The position numbers and the translations under genes are program-made. A DNA stretch of 64,000 nt from Desulfosudis oleivorans. Lineage in GTDB: Bacteria > Desulfobacterota > Desulfobacteria > Desulfobacterales > SURF-7. Shown in pieces: positions 53,707 to 62,510 of this stretch (the stretch's first letter is position 1; each line of letters opens with the position of its first letter). Under the pieces are notes generated by a model. That model saw nothing but the letters and a program-made list of their open reading frames with translations, made no database searches and was not told the DNA's origin. The stretch is taken from positions 62,001-126,000 of the forward strand of contig DYJC01000007.1 of the NCBI GenBank assembly GCA_020723305.1. Direction: 5' to 3'.

Positions 53707-54994
53707 ATGAATTCATCAGATCTTCAATTTCCGCCGGATCGGACGGTATTTTCCGGGTCAGGTCAATTGGCCCTTGCCCTGTTATCAGGATATCATTCTC
53801 AATACGAACACCTGTTTTTTCTTCCCGGACATATATTCCCGGCTCACATGTGAGTACCATTCCCTCTTCAAACACACGGTGCTTATCTCCAAGATCATGT
53901 ACATCCAGACCCAGATGATGGGATATCCCATGCATGAAATACTTTTTGTATGGCGGATTTTCATCGTCCTCCTTGCTTTTATCATGAGAGGTCAGCAATC
54001 CAAGTTGGATCAGCTCACTTTCCACTACCTTTCCCACTTCTTTGTAATAGGCACGGAATGTGTTTCCCGGAATCAACATCTGGATGGCCTGTTTCTGAAT
54101 CCGATGAACAGCCTCATAGATCTGACGTTGCCTTTCTGAAAATTTGCCGCTGACCGGGATGGTTCTTGTAACATCAGAAGCATAATTTGAATATTCCGCT
54201 CCAAAATCGATCAGCAGAAGATCTCCTTTCCTGCACTGCTGATTGTTTTCTGTATAATGGAGAACACAGGAATTACATCCTGAAGCAACTATCGGATCAA
54301 AGGCAGGCCTTCTTGAACGGTTTTTCAAAAATTCATGAAGGATTTCAGCCTCGACCTCAAACTCCCAGATCCCCGGCTTCACGACCTGTAACAACCTGCG
54401 AAAAGCCCTTTCCGCAATTCCGCAGGCCTCCTTGATCAAGTTGATTTCCATCTTGGATTTGATGGATCGAAGATCCTGCATGATCGGCGCCAATCGCTCA
54501 TATTGATGCAACGGATATGCTTCCCGGCACCATTTCAGAAAACGGATATCCCTGGTTTCAACCGTCACGTCCGCCCTTGCATGTTCGTTGGTGTTCAGGT
54601 AAATCCGTTCTGCATCAAACACCAGGGATCGAAATATCTTTTGAAAATCTTCTGTCCAGAATACTGTCTGAATACCGGAGATTTTCCTTGCTTCATCCCG
54701 GGAAAATTTATTTCCTTCCCAGATTGCAATCTCATCACTTGTTTTTCGGATAAACAAAACTTCCTTGTGTTTTGTTTCTTTTGCATCCGGGTAAATTATT
54801 AAAACAGTGTCTTCCTGATCCATTCCGGACAGGTAAAAAAGATCCGGATGCTGAACAAAAGGGTGCGTGCCATCTGCGCTTTTGGGCATAATGTCGTTGG
54901 AATGAAAAACAGCAATGGCATTATGTTTCAATTGCCTTGCAAAACGCTCTCTGTTTGTAACAAACAAGGATGAGTCAATTGGCAGGTATCTCAT
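53705..54994 (-). CDS. pepP: Xaa-Pro aminopeptidase (M24B)
   Basis: 429-aa two-metal aminopeptidase removing N-terminal residues before proline. An N-terminal creatinase-type domain (about 1-165) is followed by the pita-bread domain with metal ligands in LLIDFGAEYSNYASDVTRT (two Asp), HGISHHLGLDVHD (His), LTCEPGIYV (Glu) and VRIENDIL (Glu). All five ligands appear intact. It is monocistronic, bordered by copy C. Confidence 0.93.
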   Translation of the reverse strand: MRYLPIDSSLFVTNRERFARQLKHNAIAVFHSNDIMPKSADGTHPFVQHPDLFYLSGMDQEDTVLIIYPDAKETKHKEVLFIRKTSDEIAIWEGNKFSRDEARKISGIQTVFWTEDFQKIFRSLVFDAERIYLNTNEHARADVTVETRDIRFLKWCREAYPLHQYERLAPIMQDLRSIKSKMEINLIKEACGIAERAFRRLLQVVKPGIWEFEVEAEILHEFLKNRSRRPAFDPIVASGCNSCVLHYTENNQQCRKGDLLLIDFGAEYSNYASDVTRTIPVSGKFSERQRQIYEAVHRIQKQAIQMLIPGNTFRAYYKEVGKVVESELIQLGLLTSHDKSKEDDENPPYKKYFMHGISHHLGLDVHDLGDKHRVFEEGMVLTCEPGIYVREEKTGVRIENDILITGQGPIDLTRKIPSDPAEIEDLMNS

Positions 54995-55188
54995 AAGATA
55001 ATAGAATCCTTTATACAGGCAAAGCCAGAGTCAGAAATTCGTATGGTTTCCAGGTTCCGATTTCAAGCGGAATGGATAACCGGTTGGCTTCCAGAAACAG
55101 GATTAATTTATAACAAAAATATATTGATATCAATGCCTGATTGCACTATCTTATTATTCACACGAATTATCAATAACAGGAGACATCA

Positions 55189-56349
55189 TTGGATATCATC
55201 GGTACCAGGGCAGAAATTAATCTTGCTGCAGCAGCACATAATATCCGTGAGCTGCGCAGAATCACAAATCCAAAAGCAAATCTGATGGCCGTTGTCAAGG
55301 CTAATGGATACGGACATGGTGCGGTGGAAATCGCAGATACAGCCTTACACAACGGGGCCACAGCACTCGGCGTGGCAAGGCTCCAAGAAGGAATCCAACT
55401 CAGGGAATCCGGAATTGATAAACCGATCCTGGTTTTCGGTTATACGCCGCCGGAAGACACGGATAAGCTGCTCAGTTTTGACCTAACCCAAACCGTCGGA
55501 TATCCGGAGCTTGCAGAATCCTATTCCAATTGTGCCGGAAAACTGGGAGCGACATTAAAAATTCATCTCAAAATTGACTCCGGCATGGGAAGGCTTGGTT
55601 TTCTACCAGACCCCTTATTTGCAGCAAACCCAAAAAACGGATTATCACAAATTATCCAAAAAATATCCTCCATCATCCGCCTTCCGAATCTATTTATCGA
55701 GGGAATCTATACGCATTTTGCCTGCGCAGATCACAAAGATAAAACAGATGCGATCAGGCAATTTGAATTGTTCAACAGCCTGCTCGAGCAGCTCTCTCAG
55801 ACTACCGGTTTTCAAGCTCCCTTTCGACATGCTGCCAACAGTGCGGCAATCATCGATATGCCGGAAACCCACATGGATATGGTGCGGGCAGGGATTTCAT
55901 TATACGGGTTATACCCATCGGATGAAGTAGATAAAAATAAAATTATGCTGAAACCCGTTATGGAACTTAAATCCAACATCCTGCATCTGAAAAAAGTTCC
56001 CAAGGGCTTTTCTGTGAGTTATGGAAGCACATGGAAAGCCAAAAAGAAAACCACAATCGCGACGATCCCGATGGGCTATGCAGATGGATACAGTCGATTG
56101 CTTTCTTCCAGAGGATACATGCTGGTTTGTGGAAAACGAGCCCCCATTGTCGGCAGGGTATGTATGGACCTGATCATGCTGGATGTCGGGGATATCCCGG
56201 AAGCCTGTATCAACGACGAGGTGGTTGCTTTTGGAAAACAGAATTCAGCCTGCATTTCCGTGGATGAGATTGCGGAAACCCTTGGCACCATTAACTATGA
56301 AATCGTTTCAACCATTACATCCCGGATTCCGAGAATCTATCTCAAGTAG
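55189..56349 (+). CDS. alr: Alanine racemase
   Basis: 386-aa PLP enzyme making D-alanine for peptidoglycan. PLP Lys37 in VVKANGYGHGAVE, and the second catalytic Tyr in SVSYGSTWKA (about residue 283). The start is TTG at 55189, directly after AGGAGACATCA, a real ribosome site, so the unusual start is favoured. No in-frame ATG fits the family N terminus. Convergent with the HD phosphohydrolase gene. Confidence 0.93.
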   Translation: MDIIGTRAEINLAAAAHNIRELRRITNPKANLMAVVKANGYGHGAVEIADTALHNGATALGVARLQEGIQLRESGIDKPILVFGYTPPEDTDKLLSFDLTQTVGYPELAESYSNCAGKLGATLKIHLKIDSGMGRLGFLPDPLFAANPKNGLSQIIQKISSIIRLPNLFIEGIYTHFACADHKDKTDAIRQFELFNSLLEQLSQTTGFQAPFRHAANSAAIIDMPETHMDMVRAGISLYGLYPSDEVDKNKIMLKPVMELKSNILHLKKVPKGFSVSYGSTWKAKKKTTIATIPMGYADGYSRLLSSRGYMLVCGKRAPIVGRVCMDLIMLDVGDIPEACINDEVVAFGKQNSACISVDEIAETLGTINYEIVSTITSRIPRIYLK

Positions 56350-56359
56350 ATTGTATGAA

Positions 56360-57130
56360 TTATCTCTGTGAAAAGGAGAAATCCCGTTGAATCACTTCAT
56401 ACAGCTCCTGCCCGATAGCAAGACCTGTATCAATGAATTGCGGACCATATTTCATGCCGGTTCTGGTTCGGAAGGAGGTTCTGATCTTCTGTAATGCCAT
56501 CATCCCTTTGGGATAATGACTGACAAATACGGAGAATGGCACACCGGCCGACTCGATCATATCCCACACCGTGTACATAAAATTATCCGGGCCCCATCGA
56601 AATTTATCCGCATCATAAAGGCAGTTGGATACCAGTTCATCTTCAGGGTTTTTGCTTGGCTGTTGCTTTGTAAAGGCTTCATGATTTTTTACTGCACACG
56701 CAATACATAAAACCTCTTTTGGGTGAAAAGCATCCCAGGAGCACAAGGTCTCTTGTATAAAAATTGCTCCTTTTTCAGCATGTTTTTTCTGAGACCGTTT
56801 AATATCATGAAGAAGACCTGCGCATTGTGTTAAAAATACAAACCGGTTTATACTGGCTTCCTGATATCCTGCCGACTCTCCCTCAATAAACATCAGTGCG
56901 CCGGCATCCAGGGTGACTTTTATAGCATGATCCATTCCATGCCCCATATTGTTTGCCATGTTCTGATCTACAAAATCTCGCAGTTTTCTGATCACTGGAT
57001 TTTCATCAAACACATTGCGGGATCGTTGAACCGCCTCACTGTTTTCTTTATAAAAAACTTGCTGTGGGTAGGTTGAAACAATTTGACGGGCACGATCCTT
57101 TATTTGAAAAAAAATCTTTTCCATTTTCAA
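56360..57130 (-). CDS. HD-domain phosphohydrolase family protein
   Basis: 256 aa. HD-domain ligands: NNMGHGMDHAIKV (His, His-Asp type), CAGLLHDIKR (His-Asp), KNHE and DADKFRWG (Asp). Such proteins hydrolyse nucleotides or phosphate esters; substrate unknown. It is probably cytoplasmic, with no signal peptide. The usual start may be ATG two codons inside (MEKIFF). Confidence 0.88.
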   Translation of the reverse strand: MKMEKIFFQIKDRARQIVSTYPQQVFYKENSEAVQRSRNVFDENPVIRKLRDFVDQNMANNMGHGMDHAIKVTLDAGALMFIEGESAGYQEASINRFVFLTQCAGLLHDIKRSQKKHAEKGAIFIQETLCSWDAFHPKEVLCIACAVKNHEAFTKQQPSKNPEDELVSNCLYDADKFRWGPDNFMYTVWDMIESAGVPFSVFVSHYPKGMMALQKIRTSFRTRTGMKYGPQFIDTGLAIGQELYEVIQRDFSFSQR

Positions 57131-57190
57131 AAAATATCATGGAACGTTCTATTGCACAAGATGTAAAGGCTCACTTTTCTACGACCGAAA

Positions 57191-57226
57191 AAAACCGGGA
57201 AGCAAATGGCCGGCTTCCCGGTTTTT
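57191..57226. terminator. Strong bidirectional terminator
   Basis: AAAACCGGGAAGC pairs with GCTTCCCGGTTTT (13 bases, loop nine) with A- and T-rich flanks, so it would stop both strands. It serves the DUF4382 gene on the minus strand (its 3' end). Confidence 0.85.
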
Positions 57227-57253
57227 TCAACAAGCTTATCAAAAAACAAGCGT

Positions 57254-59113
57254 CTATTTAACTCTGAACTCTATACAATCCGCTGTCAAAATTGCATTTT
57301 TATTATCAAATGAACCGGTTGCAAACATACTTTTCACCTTCTTTCCATCTTCAATCAGGCCTTCCATTCCCGATATAAAGGATTCAAATGTTGAATAGAA
57401 TTGAATGCTTTCCCGATACTTGATCAGAAACCTTCCCTGGCCTTCTGATAATGGCTGAATCGTCGTAAGAGAAGAGAGGTCATCCAGATTGACGATTACA
57501 CCGGCACGACCCAGATGATGGAACTTGCCATGACGTTGCTGTGTGATAACAATTTTTTCTGATGACAAGGTTTCAAACGGTGTGGCAGAAGCCGGAGCCC
57601 AGGTTATTCGCATAAAAGATCTGACATCCATAACATCCACTATGGTTTGTGCTAGAAAATCAGCCGGTGCCTGACCAAATCCATTTACAAAACCGATCAC
57701 TTTAAGCGTATCACCCTGATCAAACAAAGAGATGTTCAGGGTGCCTGTATTGACTTCATAATTTTCCGAATCTGCATCATTTTCTGAATCTGTGCCTGTG
57801 CCGGAAAAATCGAAAATTCCAACTCTGCAGGCATTGATGGATTGCAGATCAAGAGCTAATGAAGGGTCATGATCAACAACCGTGCCTCTTACGGTTGTAA
57901 GCTCCATACGAACATATCCCTGGTTCGCACCTGTTGCATTCAGCTCCAGTGAATCCATATCGCTATTGGTCAAGTCACCAAAAACCGTAAGCCTCTGGCC
58001 TACGGATATATCACGGATCGTAAAATCATCCTGTGACAGTTGTCGTTTGACAATGGTATCCTCATCCAGGATAACAGTAACCGTATCATTAAAAACAGCG
58101 CTTCCGTTGTTTCGAATCAGGGTGGCGCCTTTCACGACAACAGTATTGCCGTCCCTTTGAATCACATTTCCAGTAACCGCATCCAATGTCCCTCCGGGTA
58201 CGCTGGAACCAGCACTCACTTCTGTTGCCTCAAAACGGTATGGATGAAATTTTAAATCTCCGGTCACAACAACTGCCGTATACGCGGTCTGTTCATTTAA
58301 TGCAGATAACCCGGCAGCTCCCTCGTATTGCTGCCCATTGATATCATACACCGTACTCTCCAGTGTGGTCACGGTAAGCGAACCAAACTTTTTATCCTTT
58401 CCGGAAATGGCTTGGAAAAAAGGTCTTAGGATCAACTCAAATGTTCCGGCATCGACATCAACGCTACCTAACGGGCCGCGCATACGATGCGTTTTAGAAT
58501 CTTCCGGATCGATATCAGCAAGCAAAACAGCCTCAACCGTAAGTGTAGGTATGCCGTCATTACCAAATTCCACTTTATTGGAAGAGATCAAATCAAAATC
58601 CAGTGTGAGATGGGCTGGGATTCCCGGAGCGATCAGCAGGGAATTGGAATCTTCAAGGTGTACGGAAACGGTTATGGTCGTAATTGGGTTGCCGTCTTCA
58701 TCCACAATCCGATTCACCTTGACCAGATCCCCACTTGAATTTTCCACCCAGATATCCGCATTCTGATAATCCAGGGTTAAGCTTGCCTCTGTATACACAC
58801 CGGACGGAATGGTGGAAGCGGTTAGAAATTCGGTCATATCCGTATATTGCGCAAAATCTACTCTTGTGGTTACTGGTAAGGTGCTGACCTTTGCACCATT
58901 TTGTTTGGTCAGGTTGATCGACAGAACATCCACCGTATAACTGGAAAAATCGCCTTCCGCATCGGTCAGACTGATAACAAGTTCACCATTTTCCGTTGTG
59001 CCGGAGGCTGATTCGGTCGAATCCTTGGAACAACCCATCAGCCCCATGATTATGGATATCAGTCCGATCGCAATCCATTTCGATACTCTTTGAAAAATAA
59101 GTCTGCTTTCCAT
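57254..59113 (-). CDS. DUF4382-domain lipoprotein
   Basis: 619 aa from ATG 59113, which has AGGAGG six bases upstream; the longer frame would add 60 residues without a signal. Lipoprotein signal ends MGLMGCSKDS. DUF4382 at about 35-175 (GELVISLTDAEGDFSSYTVDVLSINLTK, ARVDFAQYTDM-type). Several beta domains like DUF5666 follow (for example about 325-400, GNVIQRDGNTVVVKGATLI, and RGTVVDHDP). Predicted surface or periplasmic, function unknown. Upstream intergenic region is shared with the divergent barrel gene. Confidence 0.88.
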   Translation of the reverse strand: MESRLIFQRVSKWIAIGLISIIMGLMGCSKDSTESASGTTENGELVISLTDAEGDFSSYTVDVLSINLTKQNGAKVSTLPVTTRVDFAQYTDMTEFLTASTIPSGVYTEASLTLDYQNADIWVENSSGDLVKVNRIVDEDGNPITTITVSVHLEDSNSLLIAPGIPAHLTLDFDLISSNKVEFGNDGIPTLTVEAVLLADIDPEDSKTHRMRGPLGSVDVDAGTFELILRPFFQAISGKDKKFGSLTVTTLESTVYDINGQQYEGAAGLSALNEQTAYTAVVVTGDLKFHPYRFEATEVSAGSSVPGGTLDAVTGNVIQRDGNTVVVKGATLIRNNGSAVFNDTVTVILDEDTIVKRQLSQDDFTIRDISVGQRLTVFGDLTNSDMDSLELNATGANQGYVRMELTTVRGTVVDHDPSLALDLQSINACRVGIFDFSGTGTDSENDADSENYEVNTGTLNISLFDQGDTLKVIGFVNGFGQAPADFLAQTIVDVMDVRSFMRITWAPASATPFETLSSEKIVITQQRHGKFHHLGRAGVIVNLDDLSSLTTIQPLSEGQGRFLIKYRESIQFYSTFESFISGMEGLIEDGKKVKSMFATGSFDNKNAILTADCIEFRVK

Positions 59114-59361
59114 GAAAAACCTCCTGAATTGATAATCATTCGTAACAAACTCTGTCATCCTTTTATAACCTGTTCGCATAGATGTTTGACTTTTTAAACA
59201 CACCCGGAATAAAAAAGTTTCGAGTTTTTTTCCTTTTTTTATAACTGTCTGATAACTAATGCTGTTGACCCTGCCATATTCTTGCTGATACAAAAATGCC
59301 GATCCGGGATATTATGAACTTTACATAACCGGAAACCAATAACTTATGGTAAATAATTCAA

Positions 59362-60672
59362 TTGGTGCAAAAAATTCAAATCATTTTATGTTGTCTGCTT
59401 GTCCTGATACCGACGACCGTTTTTTCACTGGAATACCAGGCCGGAGTCTTTCTGGATGAACAACTGATTCTGGAAAATAACTATTTCAACGCAACATCTG
59501 GAAGGTTCAATCAAAGCGACCCCTTTAACATGATTGTAATCTCTCCGAACCTTTATGTATCAGCAGGGAATCAACTCAGACTCTATCTGCTTTCAGACCT
59601 CTACTGGACACACTACTGGGATTCTTTGGAAGAGGATGAACTGGATGCGGAATTTGTAAATGCCTATATTACCTTTTGTCATAAAAAACTGACTTCCGAT
59701 GTCGGCATCCAATCCTTCACTCTGGGCAAAGGCCATATCATGGCTAGCAATGAGCCTGGAATTACTATTCAGTATCAATCCACCCATACACTGTCCTGCA
59801 CCCTTGAAGCTGCAAGGATCATCAACACCTCACCGATAGTTTCCACAACGATTGGATATCAAGCCGGGTTTTCAGAAAACCTGAGCCTTTTCGGTGTCTG
59901 GTTTCAAGATAATGACAATGGTTTTGCAGATATGCTCAATTATCAGGATCAGGCGCTGATGAACAGATGGCTGTTTGCCCGAAATCCATATCTCTGGCTG
60001 CTGAATCAGGCCGATCTCCTGAATTTTACGAAAAGCCAAGGCGATCTGTTCTGGTATGGAATCAGCAGCGACATTTTTCTGGGAGATTTTTATCTGTCCG
60101 GAATCATGATGATTGAAACAGGCAGCGGGTCTGTCACCCTTGAATATCCTGACAGGGTCTGGGAATTCACCTTGTCTTCCTACCTGGTTGACGTGGATCT
60201 AAACTATAATTTTACGGATTCTTTTTCTGCCGGAACATTTATTTTCATCATTGGCGGAATGAAAAACCGGGAAAAAGATATTCATGCATTTATCGCACCC
60301 ATGCCCAGGCATGACAGAACATCGATTTTTTTCAGTCAGCGTTTCAGCGACCAGATTGAAGATGATTTTCTTTCCAGAGGAGGCATATACTGGGCCGGTG
60401 TTGTTTCGCCCGGAATAAAAATCAATTATTATCAAACTGAAAAGCTACGATCCAGTATCACATTGGCTGTTTTTTTCCCGGAAGACACCCCTTCTGACAG
60501 CAGGAGCTGGTATGGGTGGGAAGCAGACACCAATGTATTCTATACAATTCAGGAAAAAGATACGCTGTATTGTGAATTTGGCTTATTCCGACATGGCGAC
60601 TTCTATCAATACCAGGGAAAAACACCCGATCCGGCCACAAAATTCACAATAGGTATCCATACGTTTTTTTAA
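59362..60672 (+). CDS. Outer-membrane beta-barrel protein, hypothetical
   Basis: 436 aa with a signal peptide (cleavage near VFSLEYQ) and beta strands alternating with loops, a C-terminal strand ending in Phe (FTIGIHTFF). It resembles the barrel proteins of deltaproteobacteria that surround export systems; no specific family recognised. The start is uncertain (TTG 59362 or GTG 59365), with no clear ribosome site. It is followed by an ECF sigma factor gene. Confidence 0.82.
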   Translation: MVQKIQIILCCLLVLIPTTVFSLEYQAGVFLDEQLILENNYFNATSGRFNQSDPFNMIVISPNLYVSAGNQLRLYLLSDLYWTHYWDSLEEDELDAEFVNAYITFCHKKLTSDVGIQSFTLGKGHIMASNEPGITIQYQSTHTLSCTLEAARIINTSPIVSTTIGYQAGFSENLSLFGVWFQDNDNGFADMLNYQDQALMNRWLFARNPYLWLLNQADLLNFTKSQGDLFWYGISSDIFLGDFYLSGIMMIETGSGSVTLEYPDRVWEFTLSSYLVDVDLNYNFTDSFSAGTFIFIIGGMKNREKDIHAFIAPMPRHDRTSIFFSQRFSDQIEDDFLSRGGIYWAGVVSPGIKINYYQTEKLRSSITLAVFFPEDTPSDSRSWYGWEADTNVFYTIQEKDTLYCEFGLFRHGDFYQYQGKTPDPATKFTIGIHTFF

Positions 60673-60718
60673 AAACAGACCCGAAACTTTTTTCCATGAT
60701 CCGTGTTTACTATAATAA

Positions 60719-61324
60719 ATGAAAACAGATCTTGATTCACAATACATGTTGCAGTTTAAACACGGAAACCAGGATGGATTCCGGATCCTGTTTACAAAAT
60801 ATACAAAAAAAATCGTGAATTTCTGTTATCGATTTTGCGGAGACAGAGAAGTGGCTGAAGAGTTGGCACAGGAAGTGTTCTTGAGAGTATACAAAGCAGC
60901 GTCTAGGTACGAGCCGGATGCCCATTTTTCAACCTGGCTTTTCCGGATCGCTACCAATGTATGCTTAAATGAAACGCGAAAATATCAGTACCGTGTTATA
61001 ACGGAAACCATGGATAATCACCTTCAAACCGATTCCGGTAGGATCAAACAGGAGATGGAAGATCCAAAGAATCAGCATCCGCAAGATCTCATGGAAAAAA
61101 GAAGCAATGACATTCTCCTCGAAAAGGCAATGAAATCACTGCCTGAAAAACAAAGAACCGCATTGCTGTTAAAAGTTTATCATAATTTTTCCTACAAAGA
61201 GATCGGAAAACAGATGAAATATTCTGAAAGTGCTGTAAAATCGATGATTCATCGGGCCAGAGAGACCCTTATGAAAATTGCAGGCAATGAAAACAGGAGT
61301 CCTCGAATTGAAAACACAATGTAA
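60719..61324 (+). CDS. ECF-type RNA polymerase sigma factor (RpoE-like)
   Basis: 201-aa extracytoplasmic-function sigma factor. Region 2 is at about 12-85 (GDREVAEELAQEVFLRVY; FSTWLFRIATNVCLNETRK). Region 4 is at about 135-190 (LPEKQRTALLLKVYHNFSYKEIGKQM, SESAVKSMIHRARE). It directs RNA polymerase to envelope-stress-type promoters, controlled by the next gene. No ribosome site is obvious before ATG 60719. A GAAACTT motif at 60683-60689 could be part of an own ECF promoter (low confidence). Confidence 0.92.
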   Translation: MKTDLDSQYMLQFKHGNQDGFRILFTKYTKKIVNFCYRFCGDREVAEELAQEVFLRVYKAASRYEPDAHFSTWLFRIATNVCLNETRKYQYRVITETMDNHLQTDSGRIKQEMEDPKNQHPQDLMEKRSNDILLEKAMKSLPEKQRTALLLKVYHNFSYKEIGKQMKYSESAVKSMIHRARETLMKIAGNENRSPRIENTM

Positions 61325-61778
61325 TACGGATTTAAACATTTCCGCTTTCACAGATGCCGAACTCCCGGATCATCAGCTGGAAGAGATTCGTTCTCACCTT
61401 GAGGAGTGTGAAGCATGCAGAAAACAACTGGCCTTGGTGCAGCAAACCGACCAGCTCATCAGAACCATGCCGGAAATCGAACCATCCAGAAATTTTGAAA
61501 AAAATTTCTGGAAAAAAATCGATGAGATGGAAGAAAAAAAGAACCACAGGCCTATCTTTGCTTTATTTCAATTCAGGTATAAGCCTTTTGCCGTGGCATC
61601 ATTGGCTGCGATGATCATTGCCGGTTTTGTTTTATGGAGCAATGCTCCCAACGCCCCTGAATTGAACGAAGTTGTGATTGCTGAAAATCTTGAGCTGTTC
61701 CAGAATTTTCAGGAGATAAACCATCTGGAACTCCTGGAAAACTGGGACAACATTCTGAAAAGTGATGAGAAATCCTGA
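61287..61778 (+). CDS. Anti-sigma factor with zinc finger (zf-HC2 type)
   Basis: Membrane anti-sigma factor for the ECF sigma. A zinc-finger segment (HLEECEACRKQLALV, H-x3-C-x2-C) at about residues 35-50 precedes one membrane helix (about 100-120) and a periplasmic region. The start is not certain: ATG 61287 shown, TTG 61308 with AGGAG eight bases before it is a strong alternative. It overlaps the sigma gene, which is typical of translational coupling between such pairs. Confidence 0.88.
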   Translation: MKTGVLELKTQCNTDLNISAFTDAELPDHQLEEIRSHLEECEACRKQLALVQQTDQLIRTMPEIEPSRNFEKNFWKKIDEMEEKKNHRPIFALFQFRYKPFAVASLAAMIIAGFVLWSNAPNAPELNEVVIAENLELFQNFQEINHLELLENWDNILKSDEKS

Positions 61779-62020
61779 TGAAAACAATTCTATGGATCAT
61801 ATGGCTTCTTGTGTTCTGCCTCCCCGATGCCATGGTTTATGCAAATGAGAAAAAAGATGATCCGAAAAAAGAAACAAAGTCTTTCCAAATCCCAAAAGAA
61901 GATGCTGAAATCATAGAGGTTATGGAAATTCTGAAAATGATGGATATGATGAAAGAGTATGACCTGATTCAAGATATGGAAATACTTATTGAGGAAAAAG
62001 ACAATGAAGATGACAAATAG
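61778..62020 (+). CDS. Small exported acidic protein, hypothetical
   Basis: 80 aa with a signal peptide (about 1-22) and a Glu/Asp/Met-rich mature part (EIIEVMEILKMMDMMKEYDLIQDMEIL). It starts one base into the anti-sigma stop (TGATG) and overlaps the DUF3106 gene, so translation is coupled. Function unknown; its place between anti-sigma and a DUF3106 gene is seen in related operons (recollection). Confidence 0.78.
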   Translation: MKTILWIIWLLVFCLPDAMVYANEKKDDPKKETKSFQIPKEDAEIIEVMEILKMMDMMKEYDLIQDMEILIEEKDNEDDK

Positions 62021-62501
62021 CCTTCTACTATTTTTTGTACTACTGATTCTTTTGATTGCCGAAGCGCATGCAACGGATCTCTCACAGTCGGCAAAAGATG
62101 AATGGATGTCCATGACTGCTGAAGAAAAAGCCGCATTCCGGAATCGATACAAAAGCTGGAAATCCCTGCCGGAAGCAACACAACAGGAAATCAGACAAAA
62201 TTTTGCGAAATTCAAAAATCTTCCGCCGGATGAAAGAATGAGAATCAAACAAAACTATTCTCATTTTCAATCGCTTGCTCCGGAACAAAAAAAGCAAATC
62301 AGAAACAACTTCTCCCGATGGCAACGACTTCCCCTGGAAAGAAAAAACCAGCTTCGAGAAAAATTTATCCAATTCCAGAAGCTCAATCCAGAACAGAAAA
62401 AAAGTTTGATAACCCGTTATCAAAAATGGAAAAAAATGTCTCCTGAGGAGAAAAAAAAACACAAAGGTAGGATTCGACAAATCAGACAAAACAGGAAGTA
62501 A
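62004..62501 (+). CDS. DUF3106-family repeat protein (exported)
   Basis: 165 aa from ATG 62004, with GAGG upstream. Signal peptide (about 1-25) then five to six imperfect 20-21-residue units of the form Trp/Phe-x2-Leu-x-Pro-Glu-x4-Ile/Leu-Arg-x-Asn-Phe (for example FKNLPPDERMRIKQNYSHF and FQSLAPEQKKQIRNNFSRW). The family is of unknown function and often sits with ECF sigma genes. It is Lys/Arg-rich at the C terminus. Last gene of the sigma operon. Confidence 0.88.
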   Translation: MKMTNSLLLFFVLLILLIAEAHATDLSQSAKDEWMSMTAEEKAAFRNRYKSWKSLPEATQQEIRQNFAKFKNLPPDERMRIKQNYSHFQSLAPEQKKQIRNNFSRWQRLPLERKNQLREKFIQFQKLNPEQKKSLITRYQKWKKMSPEEKKKHKGRIRQIRQNRK

Positions 62502-62510
62502 GGGATTTTA

